Position numbers and translations under genes: made by a program. A stretch of 64,000 nt of DNA from Actinomyces slackii (GTDB lineage Bacteria > Actinomycetota > Actinomycetes > Actinomycetales > Actinomycetaceae). Where the stretch lies: NCBI RefSeq assembly GCF_900637295.1, contig NZ_LR134363.1, positions 2,666,001 to 2,730,000 of the forward strand, written 5' to 3'. Below are positions 34,852 to 43,375 of this stretch, piece after piece. The notes beneath the pieces were generated by a model. It saw nothing but the letters and a program-made list of their open reading frames with translations. It made no database searches and was not told the origin of the DNA. Every line of letters starts with the position of its first letter. The first letter of the stretch is position 1.

Positions 34852-36393
34852 TCAGGCGGAGTCGCCCTCGCGCAGCGGCGTGCGCTCCGCGGCTGAGTCT
34901 GCGGCCTGGCCGGTGAGGCGGGCCACGGTCTCCTCGATACGGGCCCCCACCCCCTCGTCCACGCTCCTCCAGTACCACAGGGCGCGCTCAAGCACCTCGG
35001 GGCGCTCGATCTGCGCCAGGCCGCCCGCGACGGTGTCGACCAGTCGCTGGCGCTGGGCCTCGGTGAAGACCTCGCGCACGAGGATCCCGGCCTGGGAGAA
35101 GTCGTCGTCATCCTCGCGCAGGGTCTGGGCGGCCAGGACCATCTCCCCGTCAGCCTCCCATCCGCTCTCCAGGCGGCCCTGCTCATCGGCGTAGGGCCGC
35201 CCTGCCGAGTTCGCGGCGTAGGTGGGCTGGGCGCCGGAGTGGAAGTAGCGCATGGGCCCATCGAAGGTGTAGGTGTTGGAGGCCTCGCGCACCTCGGGCA
35301 GCGGCTGGTTGACGGGGATCTGATCGTGATTGACCCCCAGCCGGGCGCGCTGGGCGTCGGCGTAGGCGAAGACTCGGGCCAGCAGCATGCGGTCCGGGGA
35401 GAAGCCGATGCCCGGGACGATATTCGAGGGGGCGAAGCTCGCCTGGTCGATCTGGGCGAAGAAGTTCTCCGGGTTCTCGTTGAGGGTCAGGGTGCCGACC
35501 TCGATGAGCGGGTAGTCGGCGTGGGGCCAGGTCTTGGTCAGATCGAAGGGGTTGATCCGGTAGGTCTTGGCCTCCTCATAGGGCATGACCTGAATGGACA
35601 GGGTCCAACTGGGGTAGTCCCCGCGCTCGATGGCCTCGAACAGATCGCGACGGTGGAAGTCGGCGTCCTGACCGGCGATCTCCTCGGCGTCCTGGCCCGA
35701 CCAGTTCTCCACGCCCTGGTTGGTGTGGAAGTGGAACTTGGTCCAGAAGCGCTCCCCGGCCTCGTTGATGAGCATGTAGGTGTGGGAGCCGTAGCCGTTC
35801 ATGTGCCGCCAGGTGCGCGGCAGGCCCCGATCGCCCATGAGGTAGGTGACCTGGTGAGCGGTCTCCGGGGACAGGGTCCAGAAGTCCCACTGCATGGTCT
35901 GGTCGCGCAGGCCCTTGTCCCCCAGTCGCTTCTGGCTGCGGATGAAGTGGGGGAACTTCATGGGATCGCGCAGGAAGAAGATGGGGGTGTTGTTGCCCAC
36001 CAGGTCCCAGTTGCCCTCGGTGGTGTAGAACTTCAGGGCGAACCCGCGCACATCGCGCCAGGTGTCCGGGGAGCCGGCCTCACCGGCGACGGTGGAGAAG
36101 CGCAGCAGGGCGCGGGTGCGAGCCCCGGGCTGGAAGAGGGCGGCCTTGGTGTACCTGCTGATGTCCTGGGTGATGACCAGCTCGCCGAAGGCTCCCGCTC
36201 CCTTGGCGTGGGGCTTGCGGTCGGGGATGTTCTCCCGATTGAAATGAGCCAGAGAGTTGACCAGGTGGTGGTCGTGAAGGAGCAGCGGGCCATCGGGCCC
36301 CAGCGTGACGCTCTGGCGATCGCTGGCCGCGGGCGCCCCGTTGAGCATGGTCGACCCGGAGTCATCACCCGGATTGATTGGCTTCTCTGACAT
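34852..36393 (-). CDS. katA: Monofunctional haem catalase
   Basis: Breaks down hydrogen peroxide. The 513 residues contain the catalytic His62 ([14 protein letters not shown]), Asn135 region ([11 protein letters not shown]), and the proximal haem ligand Tyr344 in [14 protein letters not shown], all intact. The length is that of small-subunit catalases, with an Asp/Glu-rich C-terminal extension. GGAGGAAAT directly precedes the ATG, an excellent site; upstream in-frame codons are not conserved. The gene interrupts the usual pnp/M16 adjacency, suggesting insertion into the backbone. Confidence 0.95.
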   Translation of the reverse strand: MSEKPINPGDDSGSTMLNGAPAASDRQSVTLGPDGPLLLHDHHLVNSLAHFNRENIPDRKPHAKGAGAFGELVITQDISRYTKAALFQPGARTRALLRFSTVAGEAGSPDTWRDVRGFALKFYTTEGNWDLVGNNTPIFFLRDPMKFPHFIRSQKRLGDKGLRDQTMQWDFWTLSPETAHQVTYLMGDRGLPRTWRHMNGYGSHTYMLINEAGERFWTKFHFHTNQGVENWSGQDAEEIAGQDADFHRRDLFEAIERGDYPSWTLSIQVMPYEEAKTYRINPFDLTKTWPHADYPLIEVGTLTLNENPENFFAQIDQASFAPSNIVPGIGFSPDRMLLARVFAYADAQRARLGVNHDQIPVNQPLPEVREASNTYTFDGPMRYFHSGAQPTYAANSAGRPYADEQGRLESGWEADGEMVLAAQTLREDDDDFSQAGILVREVFTEAQRQRLVDTVAGGLAQIERPEVLERALWYWRSVDEGVGARIEETVARLTGQAADSAAERTPLREGDSA

Positions 36394-36707
36394 ATTTCCT
36401 CCTTTGGATACGTTGCTCATAATGAGACCACGAAGGGGGGAAGAAGACAAGAGCGCCACGCCCCGGCAGAGCGCGAGCACCCCAAAAGCCAGAGAAGACC
36501 TGAAAAAACGGCTCCCGAGCACGGCGGCTCGGGCACACCGGCAGCCGCGGAGCACGGGTGGGATACGGCATTCCCGGCTTGCGGAACGAGGAATGCGCAG
36601 GGCCCGGGGCCAGCCCACGGTCACCGCCTGTCAGCCAGTGCCTGGGGACCCCGGGCCCGGGAGCCCGGCCCGCCGCGCCTCGGATCAGGCGCGGCCAGCA
36701 GCCGTTG
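36394..36707. other. pnp-katA intergenic region
   Basis: 314 bases with no gene. It holds the katA promoter on the minus strand. A short 11-base palindrome CTCATAATGAG at 36416-36426, 22 bases before the katA start, could be a regulator site. GC-rich palindromic runs near 36645-36690 (for example CCGGGCCCGGG) may terminate pnp. None of these assignments is strong. Confidence 0.4.
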
Positions 36708-39065
36708 TCAGTCCTCGCGCTCCTCCTCAGCCGTGCGCAGGCGGCGACGACGCGGACGGCGCTCACGGCGCTCGCCCTCGGCCTCGCCGCGCTCACGGCG
36801 CTCGCCGCGCTCGGAGAAGCGGGCGGCCTTGCGGGCGGTCTCGCCCTCGGCCTCGGCGGCGAGCTGCTCCTCGGACAGGACCGCGTGCAGCGAGAGCTTG
36901 CCCCGCTGGTCGATCTCGGCGAGCTCGACCTGGACCTTGTCCCCCACGGCCAGGACGTCCTCGACGTTCTCCACCCGCTTGCCGCCGACCAGCCGGCGGA
37001 TCTGGGAGATGTGGAGCAGACCGTCCTTGCCCGGGGACAGGGCCACGAAGGCGCCGAAGGTCGTGGTCTTGACCACGGTGCCCACGAAGCACTCGCCGAT
37101 CTCGGGCATCTGCGGGTTGGCGATGGCGTTGACGGCGTCGCGGGCGGCCTCGGCCGAGGGGCCGTCGGAGGCGCCGATGTAGACGGTGCCGTCGTCCTCC
37201 ACGGTCAGGTCCGCGCCGGTGTCCTCCTGGATCTGGTTGATCATCTTGCCCTTGGGGCCGATGACCTCGCCGATCTTGTCCACCGGGATGCGGACCGTCA
37301 GCACGCGCGGCGCGGTGGGAGCCATCTCATCAGGGGCATCGATGGCCTGCGCCAGGACGTCGAGGATGAACAGACGGGCGTCACGCGCCTGGCCCAGCGC
37401 GCCGGCCAGGACCTCGGAGGGCAGGCCGTCGAGCTTGGTGTCCAGCTGCAGGGCCGTGATGAAGTCACGGGTTCCGGCCACCTTGAAGTCCATGTCGCCG
37501 AAGGCGTCCTCGGAGCCCAGGATGTCCGTCAGCGTGGCCCACCTCGTCTCGCCGTCGATCTCATCGTGCATGAGGCCCATGGCGATGCCCGCCACAGGGG
37601 CGCGCAGGGGCACTCCCGCGTTGAGCAGGGACAGGGTCGAGGCGCACACCGAGCCCATGGAGGTCGAGCCGTTGGAGCCCAGGGCCTCGGAGACCTGGCG
37701 GATGGCGTAGGGGAAGTCCTCCCGGCTGGGAAGGACGGGCACCAGGGCACGCTCGGCCAGGTTGCCGTGCCCGATCTCCCGGCGCTTGGGGGCGCCCACT
37801 CGTCCGGTCTCACCGGTGGAGAAGGGCGGGAAGTTGTAGTTGTGCATGTAGCGCTTGTGCGTGACCGGCGACAGGTCGTCGACCTGCTGCTCCATGCGCA
37901 GCATGTTCAGGGTGGTCACGCCCAGGATCTGGGTCTCGCCGCGCTCGAAGATGGCCGAGCCGTGCACACGGGGCAGGACCTCGACCTCGGCGGCCAGGGT
38001 GCGGATGTCCTTGAGCCCGCGCCCGTCCATGCGCACGCCCTCGGTCAGGGTGCGACGGCGCACCAGCTGCTTGGTCACCGAGCGGAAGGCGGCCTTGAGG
38101 GCCTTGTCGTCCTCCTCGGCGGGGAAGGCCTCGGCCAGCGAGGCCAGGACCTCCTCGCGCACCGCGTCCACGGCCAGGTCGCGCTCCTGCTTGCCCTCGG
38201 TGGCGATGGCGGCGGCCAGGCCCTTGTCCGCGGCCGCCTTCTCCACGGCGTCGTACTGCTCATCGGAGTAGTCCAGGTAGAGGGGGAACTCCGCGGTGGG
38301 CTTGGAGGCGGAGGCGGCCACCTCCATCTGAGCCTGGCACAGCGCCTTGATGTGGGGCTTGGCGGCCTCCAGGCCCTCGGCGACCACGGCCTCGGTGGGG
38401 GCCACGGCGCCGGCGGCGATGAGATCCCAGGCGCCCTCGGTGGCCCCGGCCTCGACCATCATGATGGCCACGTCCCCGGAGTCCAGGACGCGACCGGCCA
38501 CCACCATCTGGAAGGTGGCGCGGCGCTGCTCGGAGTGGCGGGGGAAGGCGACCCACTGCCCGTCGATCAAGGCGATGCGGGTGCCGGCCACCGGCCCGGA
38601 GAAGGGCAGTCCGGCGATCTGGGTGGACATGGAGGCCGCGTTGATGGCCAGCACGTCGTAGTCGTCATCGGGGTGGATGGCCAGAACCGTCTCAACGACC
38701 TGGACCTCATTGCGCAGGCCCTTGACGAAGGAGGGGCGCAGCGGGCGGTCGATGAGGCGGCAGGCGAGGATGGCCGCGGTTCCCGCGCGACCCTCGCGGC
38801 GGAAGAAGGAGCCGGGAATGCGCCCGGCGGCGTACTGGCGCTCCTCGACGTCAACGGTCAGCGGGAAGAAGTCGAACTGGTCCTTGGGGTGCTTGCCCAC
38901 AGTGGTGGCGGACAGGATGGCGGTCTCGCCATCGAGGTAGGCCATGGCGCTTCCAGCGGCCTGCTTGGCCAGACGGCCCGTCTCGAAGCGCACCACGCGC
39001 TTGCCGAAGGAGCCGTTGTCGATCACTGCCTCTGCGGCGGTGACCTCGGGGTCATCAATGAACAT
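36708..39065 (-). CDS. pnp: Polyribonucleotide nucleotidyltransferase (PNPase)
   Basis: Phosphorolytic 3'-5' exoribonuclease. The 785 residues comprise two RNase PH domains separated by a helical domain, then a KH domain ([23 protein letters not shown]) and an S1 domain ([28 protein letters not shown]). Active-site features include [14 protein letters not shown] and the [21 protein letters not shown]-type stretch in the second core. The C-terminal tail is strongly charged (repeated ERRER), a possible RNA or partner-binding region. The start is ATG. The leader contains a hairpin (see entry). Confidence 0.97.
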   Translation of the reverse strand: MFIDDPEVTAAEAVIDNGSFGKRVVRFETGRLAKQAAGSAMAYLDGETAILSATTVGKHPKDQFDFFPLTVDVEERQYAAGRIPGSFFRREGRAGTAAILACRLIDRPLRPSFVKGLRNEVQVVETVLAIHPDDDYDVLAINAASMSTQIAGLPFSGPVAGTRIALIDGQWVAFPRHSEQRRATFQMVVAGRVLDSGDVAIMMVEAGATEGAWDLIAAGAVAPTEAVVAEGLEAAKPHIKALCQAQMEVAASASKPTAEFPLYLDYSDEQYDAVEKAAADKGLAAAIATEGKQERDLAVDAVREEVLASLAEAFPAEEDDKALKAAFRSVTKQLVRRRTLTEGVRMDGRGLKDIRTLAAEVEVLPRVHGSAIFERGETQILGVTTLNMLRMEQQVDDLSPVTHKRYMHNYNFPPFSTGETGRVGAPKRREIGHGNLAERALVPVLPSREDFPYAIRQVSEALGSNGSTSMGSVCASTLSLLNAGVPLRAPVAGIAMGLMHDEIDGETRWATLTDILGSEDAFGDMDFKVAGTRDFITALQLDTKLDGLPSEVLAGALGQARDARLFILDVLAQAIDAPDEMAPTAPRVLTVRIPVDKIGEVIGPKGKMINQIQEDTGADLTVEDDGTVYIGASDGPSAEAARDAVNAIANPQMPEIGECFVGTVVKTTTFGAFVALSPGKDGLLHISQIRRLVGGKRVENVEDVLAVGDKVQVELAEIDQRGKLSLHAVLSEEQLAAEAEGETARKAARFSERGERRERGEAEGERRERRPRRRRLRTAEEERED

Positions 39066-39105
39066 CGGTGAGCTATCTCTTTCTCGCGATCAACAGGGCC
39101 GTGCC

Positions 39106-39127
39106 GTGGCCTCCGATCGAGGCCCAC
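39106..39127 (-). promoter_or_regulatory. Hairpin in the pnp leader
   Basis: GTGGCCTC (39106-39113) pairs with GAGGCCCAC (39119-39127) with one bulge, around a small loop, 40-60 bases before the pnp ATG. In several bacteria a leader hairpin is the RNase III target through which PNPase limits its own mRNA. Whether this one works that way is inference. Confidence 0.4.
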
Positions 39128-39563
39128 GGAGCGGACCGCCCCCCCACAATGGCGCATCATGCACAATGAGGGAGCGCAGCTCCGGAGGCCACCACCGAAA
39201 ACCGGGCCGGCTACCGCGCCACAGGGGTCCTGGAGCGCGGGGCCGCGTTTTGCGCGCCTGCGCGGACGCTGCCGCGGAGATCTTACCGTGAGGTGGCCCG
39301 CATTGCCCTACCCGCGGGTGAGCGAGTACGTGAGATGGGCCGCCCACGAGCCGTCGTCCCCTCGCCCGCCACAGCCGCGGGCAACGGTCCGAATATCGGC
39401 CAGCCCCGGGGAACATACGCGCTGGCCTGGGATGATGGGCCTTGGCCCACCTGAGGCCCACCTGAGCAGGGGCGCTCACCCGGTCCTGGCACGAGGACTC
39501 CCCACCGACATGTGCGGCGATGCCGTCTGCCGATGGGGAGTTCGATTCAGCGGGCCCGGGGGC
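39128..39563. other. rpsO-pnp intergenic region
   Basis: About 436 bases with no convincing gene, unusually long for this pair. A short hairpin TGGGCC-TT-GGCCCA at 39436-39449 is followed by a tandem duplication of the 11-mer GGCCCACCTGA (about 39444-39465); together they may terminate rpsO. A TTCGATTC run at about 39540 resembles a tRNA T-loop but no cloverleaf can be built around it. Confidence 0.4.
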
Positions 39564-39833
39564 TCAGCGGCGGATGCCCAGGCGCGCGATGAGGGAGCGG
39601 TAGCGCTCGATGTCCTCCTTCATGAGGTAGTCCAGGAGGCGACGGCGCTTGCCGATGAGCAGGTAGAGGCCACGGCGCGAGTGGTGGTCGTGGGTGTGGC
39701 CCTTGAAGTGCTCGGTGAGGTTGGAGATGCGCTCGGTCAGGACTGCGACCTGCACCTCCGGAGAGCCCGTGTCACCCTCGTGCGTGGCGTACTCGGCGAT
39801 GATCTCCTGCTTTCGCTGCGGGGTGACCGACAT
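39564..39833 (-). CDS. rpsO: 30S ribosomal protein S15
   Basis: 89-residue S15 that binds the central domain of 16S rRNA. Signature stretches include [53 protein letters not shown] and a basic C-terminus ending RLGIRR. The length is exact for the family. The ATG has AAGGAG-type sequence just upstream (minus strand GTTTAAGGAGT). It lies in the conserved ribF-rpsO-pnp order. Confidence 0.98.
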   Translation of the reverse strand: MSVTPQRKQEIIAEYATHEGDTGSPEVQVAVLTERISNLTEHFKGHTHDHHSRRGLYLLIGKRRRLLDYLMKEDIERYRSLIARLGIRR

Positions 39834-40038
39834 GCGGACTCCTTAAACATCTCGTTGCACGGAGCGCCGGGGCATGTTCTCCCGGGCATGACTCATCCGT
39901 GGCCGATCGACGGCCCGCCAACACTACCAGCGCACGGCCGCACCGGGCCCGCCGTCGGCTGTGGGAACCGGCACAGGCGCCGCCCACGGGGGCCGGCGGC
40001 TCAGCGCCCACCGCGCGCCCACCGCGCGCCCATCGCGC

Positions 40039-41061
40039 CTACTGGGCGGTGACCTCCTCGGGGTCGATGGGACCGGGGACCGGGACGCCCAGGATGGCGG
40101 CGGTCTGCTCGATATCGATGCGCATCCGCTCCAGCAGGGGCTCCAGTCCGTCGAAGGCGAGCATGGGCCGCAGGTGCTCGACCAGCTCGATGCCCACCTC
40201 CTCGCCGTAGAGGTTGAGATCGGCGCGCCCCAGCACATGAGCCTCGACGGTGCGCCGGGGGACGTCGTCGAAGGTGGGATTGGTGCCGATGGAGATCGCG
40301 GCGGGCAGGCGCTCCTGGAGGCCCCCCACCGCCCCGTTGCGCACGAGCCAGCCGGCGTAGACGCCGTCGGGCGGGACGACGCCGGCCGTGGCGGCCTCGA
40401 GATTGGCGGTGGGGAAGCCGAGCTCCCGCCCGCGGCGCAATCCGTGGACCACGGTTCCGCGCAGGCGGTGGGGGCGCCCGAGGATCTCGCAGGCCTGGCG
40501 CACCTCGCCGCGGCTCAGGCACTGGCGGATCCAGGTCGAGGACCAGCGCCTGCCCTGCTGGGAGCTCACCGCGGTGAGGATCTCGACATCCATGCCGCAC
40601 TGCCGGCCGATCTCCTCCAGGCTGGCGGCATCACCGGCATTGTCGCGCCCGAAGCGCACGTCATCGCCCACGACGATCGCGCGCGCCCCCAGCAGGCCCG
40701 CCAGCCAGGTCCTCACGAACTCCTCGGGGCTCTGGGCGGCGAAGTCCAGGTCATAGGCGATCACCAGGACGGCGTCCAGGCCCAGGGCCTCCAGGGAGAC
40801 CAGGCGATCGGTCAGGGAGGTCACCAGCGGCAGATCCTCCTGGGGGCGGTGGACGAGGCGGGGATGCGGGTCGAAGGTGACCGCGACGGCCAGCGGCGCC
40901 GGCCCGGGCCGCCACTGACGAGCGCGCTCCACCACGCGCTCCAGGATCGCCTGATGCCCGCGGTGGACGCCGTCGAAGATGCCGATGGTCACCACGGCGC
41001 CCGGGCCACCGGGCTCACTCAGGCTCGCGGGCACCTGCTCGGCGCCGTACCAGACCTCCAC
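40039..41061 (-). CDS. ribF: Bifunctional riboflavin kinase/FAD synthetase RibF
   Basis: Makes FMN and then FAD from riboflavin. The 340 residues have an N-terminal adenylyltransferase domain with VTIGIFDGVHRGHQAIL (24-40), VTFDPHPRLVHRPQ and GDDVRFGRDNAGD, and a C-terminal riboflavin kinase domain with GTVVHGLRRGRELGFPTANL, PPDGVYAG, SIGTNPTF, and EAHVLGRADLNLYGEEV. The length is normal. Probably the head of the ribF-rpsO-pnp part of the backbone, with its promoter in the 305-base region shared with the divergent TetR gene. Confidence 0.95.
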   Translation of the reverse strand: MEVWYGAEQVPASLSEPGGPGAVVTIGIFDGVHRGHQAILERVVERARQWRPGPAPLAVAVTFDPHPRLVHRPQEDLPLVTSLTDRLVSLEALGLDAVLVIAYDLDFAAQSPEEFVRTWLAGLLGARAIVVGDDVRFGRDNAGDAASLEEIGRQCGMDVEILTAVSSQQGRRWSSTWIRQCLSRGEVRQACEILGRPHRLRGTVVHGLRRGRELGFPTANLEAATAGVVPPDGVYAGWLVRNGAVGGLQERLPAAISIGTNPTFDDVPRRTVEAHVLGRADLNLYGEEVGIELVEHLRPMLAFDGLEPLLERMRIDIEQTAAILGVPVPGPIDPEEVTAQ

Positions 41062-41217
41062 TGCAACTGTTCCTGTTCGTCATCGGCTGATCGATCTCAC
41101 CAGCGGGCGGAGCGCCCAGCCAGTCGCGGGTCAACATTGCCACGCCTGGGCGAAGGGGCGCGAACCCGGACCGACGACGACGCATCACATCCCCATCACG
41201 CCTCGGCCGGCACATGC

Positions 41218-41271
41218 TTGCCAGGCGTACCCAAGTCGCGGTACCCTAATCTCGACCGACGGTCGGTCGAG
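41218..41271 (+). promoter_or_regulatory. Promoter and TetR operator of the export cassette
   Basis: A -35-like TTGCCA (41218-41223) and -10-like TACCCT (41242-41247) are separated by 18 bases. Immediately downstream, at 41251-41271, is a perfect palindrome with ten-base arms around one G, containing ACCGAC/GTCGGT as in many TetR operators. A repressor bound here would cover the transcription start. The 41062-41366 region otherwise has no gene. Confidence 0.75.
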
Positions 41272-41366
41272 ACACTGAAAGCCCGGCATTCAGCCACACC
41301 GCCCGACCATCTCGATCACCCCGACACCCATTGGCCCAGCACGGATCAGCACGGAGGCGAGGAACG

Positions 41367-42035
41367 ATGCCACCAACCGCCAAGCGAGTCTCCAAGCCGG
41401 CCTCCCAGCGCCGCACCGAGATCCTCGACGCCGCCCATAGCCTGTTCATCACCAAGGGCATCCAGGCCACCTCGGTGGAGGACATCCTGACGGAGGTGGG
41501 CATCGCCAAGGGCACGCTCTACTACCACTTCTCCTCCAAGGACGACATCCTGCGCAGCCTGGTCGAGCGCACCACTGCACGCGTCTCGGCCCAGGCCCAG
41601 GCCGTCGCCGACTCCCCGATGCCGGCCATCCCCAAGTTCCTGGCGGTCATGGCCGCGGCCCGGGCGGAGGACTCCGAGATCGCCCTGGCCGCCGAGCTCC
41701 ACACCACCGGCCACGACGAATTCCATCTCATGTCGATCCTGGGCACGATCCGCGCCCTGACCCCGATCCTGGTCGGGGTGGTCGAGGAGGGGATCGCCGA
41801 GGGCTCCTTCACCACCGACCACCCCCGGGAGGTCATCGAGATCATCCTCACCGCCGCCGGGATGCTCCTGGACACCGGCATCTTCATCGGCGAGGAGGAC
41901 CAGATCCCCCGGCGCACCGCGGGCCTCATCCACGCCGCCGAGGTCCTGCTGGGCACCCAGCCCGGGGCGCTGGCCCAGGCCATGGAGGGCGTGGAGGGCA
42001 TCGAGGGCATGCAGGGCATGGAGGGCTCAGCATGA
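41367..42035 (+). CDS. TetR-family repressor of the MFS/ABC export cassette
   Basis: 222 residues. The DNA-binding helix-turn-helix is ILDAAHSLFITKGIQATSVEDILTEVGIAKGTLYYHFSSKDDIL (residues about 19-62), close to the TetR consensus. The C-terminal ligand domain resembles multidrug-sensing members. The ATG has GGAGGCGAGGA upstream. The last residues are a low-complexity (M/V/I)(E/Q)G repeat. Its stop overlaps the MFS start (ATGA), so repressor and exporter are translationally coupled. Confidence 0.92.
   Translation: MPPTAKRVSKPASQRRTEILDAAHSLFITKGIQATSVEDILTEVGIAKGTLYYHFSSKDDILRSLVERTTARVSAQAQAVADSPMPAIPKFLAVMAAARAEDSEIALAAELHTTGHDEFHLMSILGTIRALTPILVGVVEEGIAEGSFTTDHPREVIEIILTAAGMLLDTGIFIGEEDQIPRRTAGLIHAAEVLLGTQPGALAQAMEGVEGIEGMQGMEGSA
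41982..42026 (+). repeat. Five tandem 9-base repeats at the end of the TetR gene
   Basis: Five units of the form RTSSAGGGC (ATGGAGGGC, GTGGAGGGC, ATCGAGGGC, ATGCAGGGC, ATGGAGGGC) encode MEG-VEG-IEG-MQG-MEG. They lie directly before the ATGA junction and also contain GGAGGG runs that could serve as the MFS ribosome-binding site. Unit number changes would keep frame. Confidence 0.9.
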
Positions 42036-43375
42036 GGCACCTGTCCATCCTGCTGATCGGCGCACTGGTCAACTCCGTGGGATCAGGGCTGACCGCCTTC
42101 GGCCTGGCCATCTTCGCCTACGAGGCCTACGGCACCGCCTCAGCGGTCGCCCTGGTCCAGCTGTGCGCCTTCGCCCCGATCATCCTGCTGGCCCCCGCGG
42201 CCGGGGCCCTGGCCGACCGCTTCGACCGCCGCCTCATGATGCTCATCGGCGATGGCGGCTCCGTGGTGGGCCTGGCCGTCATCATGATCGCCCTGAGCAG
42301 CCCCGAGCCGCGCCTGAGCCACATCCTGGCCGGAGTCGTCATCTCCTCCTGCCTGGCCGCATTGACCGAGCCCGCGCTGCGCGCCTCGGTGAGCGACCTG
42401 GTCGAGCCCAAGGACCATGTGCGCAGCGCCGGCCTCCTGCAGGCCGCCGGATCGGCGCGCTACCTCCTGTCCCCCATCGCGGCCGGAGCCCTGCTCCCCC
42501 AGGTGGGACTGCCCGGACTGCTGATCATTGACGCGGCCACCTGCCTGGTCACCGCGGGATGCTCGGGCGCGGTCATGCGCGCCGTGGGTCGCAGGGCCGC
42601 GAGCGTCACCGGGTCCGCCAGTATCACCGACCAGCTGCTGGGAGGCTGGCGCGCGGTGAGGGGGGACCGCGCCGTGCGCGCCCTGGTCGGGCTCATGACC
42701 GTCATGACCCTGCTCATCGGCATGCTGCAGGTCCTGCTCAAGCCCATCGTGCTGCCGTATGTCGACGCCGCCGCCATGGGGCGCATCGAGACTCTGGCCG
42801 CCGCCGGCATCCTGGTGGGGGCGGCATCGGTGGCGGCGCTGGCCAAGGCCCAGCCCACCGCGCTGCTGATCATCGGCACCGCGGCCACCGGGGCGGCCAT
42901 GATCGGGCTGGCACTGCGGCCCTGGCCCTGGTGGGTGGCGCTGTGCGGATTCGCCGTCTTCGCCTCCCTGGCGCTGTGCCAGGCGGGGGCCGACGCCCTG
43001 GTTCGCCGCGCGATCCCGCAGGACCACCAGGCGAGGGCATGGGGGACCATCAGCCTGATCACCCAGACGGGCTACATCCTGGCCTATCTGAGCGCCGGTC
43101 CCCTCGCCGACGGCGTGCTCTCCCCGCTGCTCGCCCGTGACGGTGCGCTGTCCCCCGGCCTGGCAGGCGTCATCGGCACAGGGCCCGGGCGCGGGGCCGC
43201 CGCCCTCGTGGCGCTGGCGGGAGTGGCCACCCTCGCCCTGGCGGGCGTCCTGGCCCGGCGCCGTCACGACCTGTCCGCCCATTCGCCGACCCCGCCCGGA
43301 GCCCGGCGGTCCACATCTCATTGCCCGAACGATGCTGCCCCTGGCAGCGCCAGGATGGAGGCCTGGTCATGCTGA
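42032..43375 (+). CDS. MFS exporter
   Basis: 447-residue transporter with about twelve hydrophobic segments and the loop 2-3 motif AGALADRFDRRLMML (about 52-66) of the drug/metabolite antiporter group, resembling EntS-like and macrolide-efflux MFS proteins. The last 40 residues are hydrophilic. Coupled by ATGA to the TetR gene upstream; its end overlaps the ABC permease start by seven bases. Substrate unknown; the combination with a TetR repressor and an ABC exporter suggests efflux of a toxic compound. Confidence 0.85.
   Translation: MRHLSILLIGALVNSVGSGLTAFGLAIFAYEAYGTASAVALVQLCAFAPIILLAPAAGALADRFDRRLMMLIGDGGSVVGLAVIMIALSSPEPRLSHILAGVVISSCLAALTEPALRASVSDLVEPKDHVRSAGLLQAAGSARYLLSPIAAGALLPQVGLPGLLIIDAATCLVTAGCSGAVMRAVGRRAASVTGSASITDQLLGGWRAVRGDRAVRALVGLMTVMTLLIGMLQVLLKPIVLPYVDAAAMGRIETLAAAGILVGAASVAALAKAQPTALLIIGTAATGAAMIGLALRPWPWWVALCGFAVFASLALCQAGADALVRRAIPQDHQARAWGTISLITQTGYILAYLSAGPLADGVLSPLLARDGALSPGLAGVIGTGPGRGAAALVALAGVATLALAGVLARRRHDLSAHSPTPPGARRSTSHCPNDAAPGSARMEAWSC

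Noticed and set aside
36416-36426. CTCATAATGAG palindrome before katA as a Fur/PerR box
   Set aside because: Too short and too far from the known Fur or PerR consensus to claim a specific regulator.
36558-39071. Long open frame antisense to pnp (over 800 codons)
   Set aside because: Same codon-bias artefact; the opposite strand encodes complete PNPase.
39535-39565. TTCGATTC resembling a tRNA T-loop near the rpsO end
   Set aside because: No pairing T-stem, acceptor stem or anticodon arm can be formed around it.
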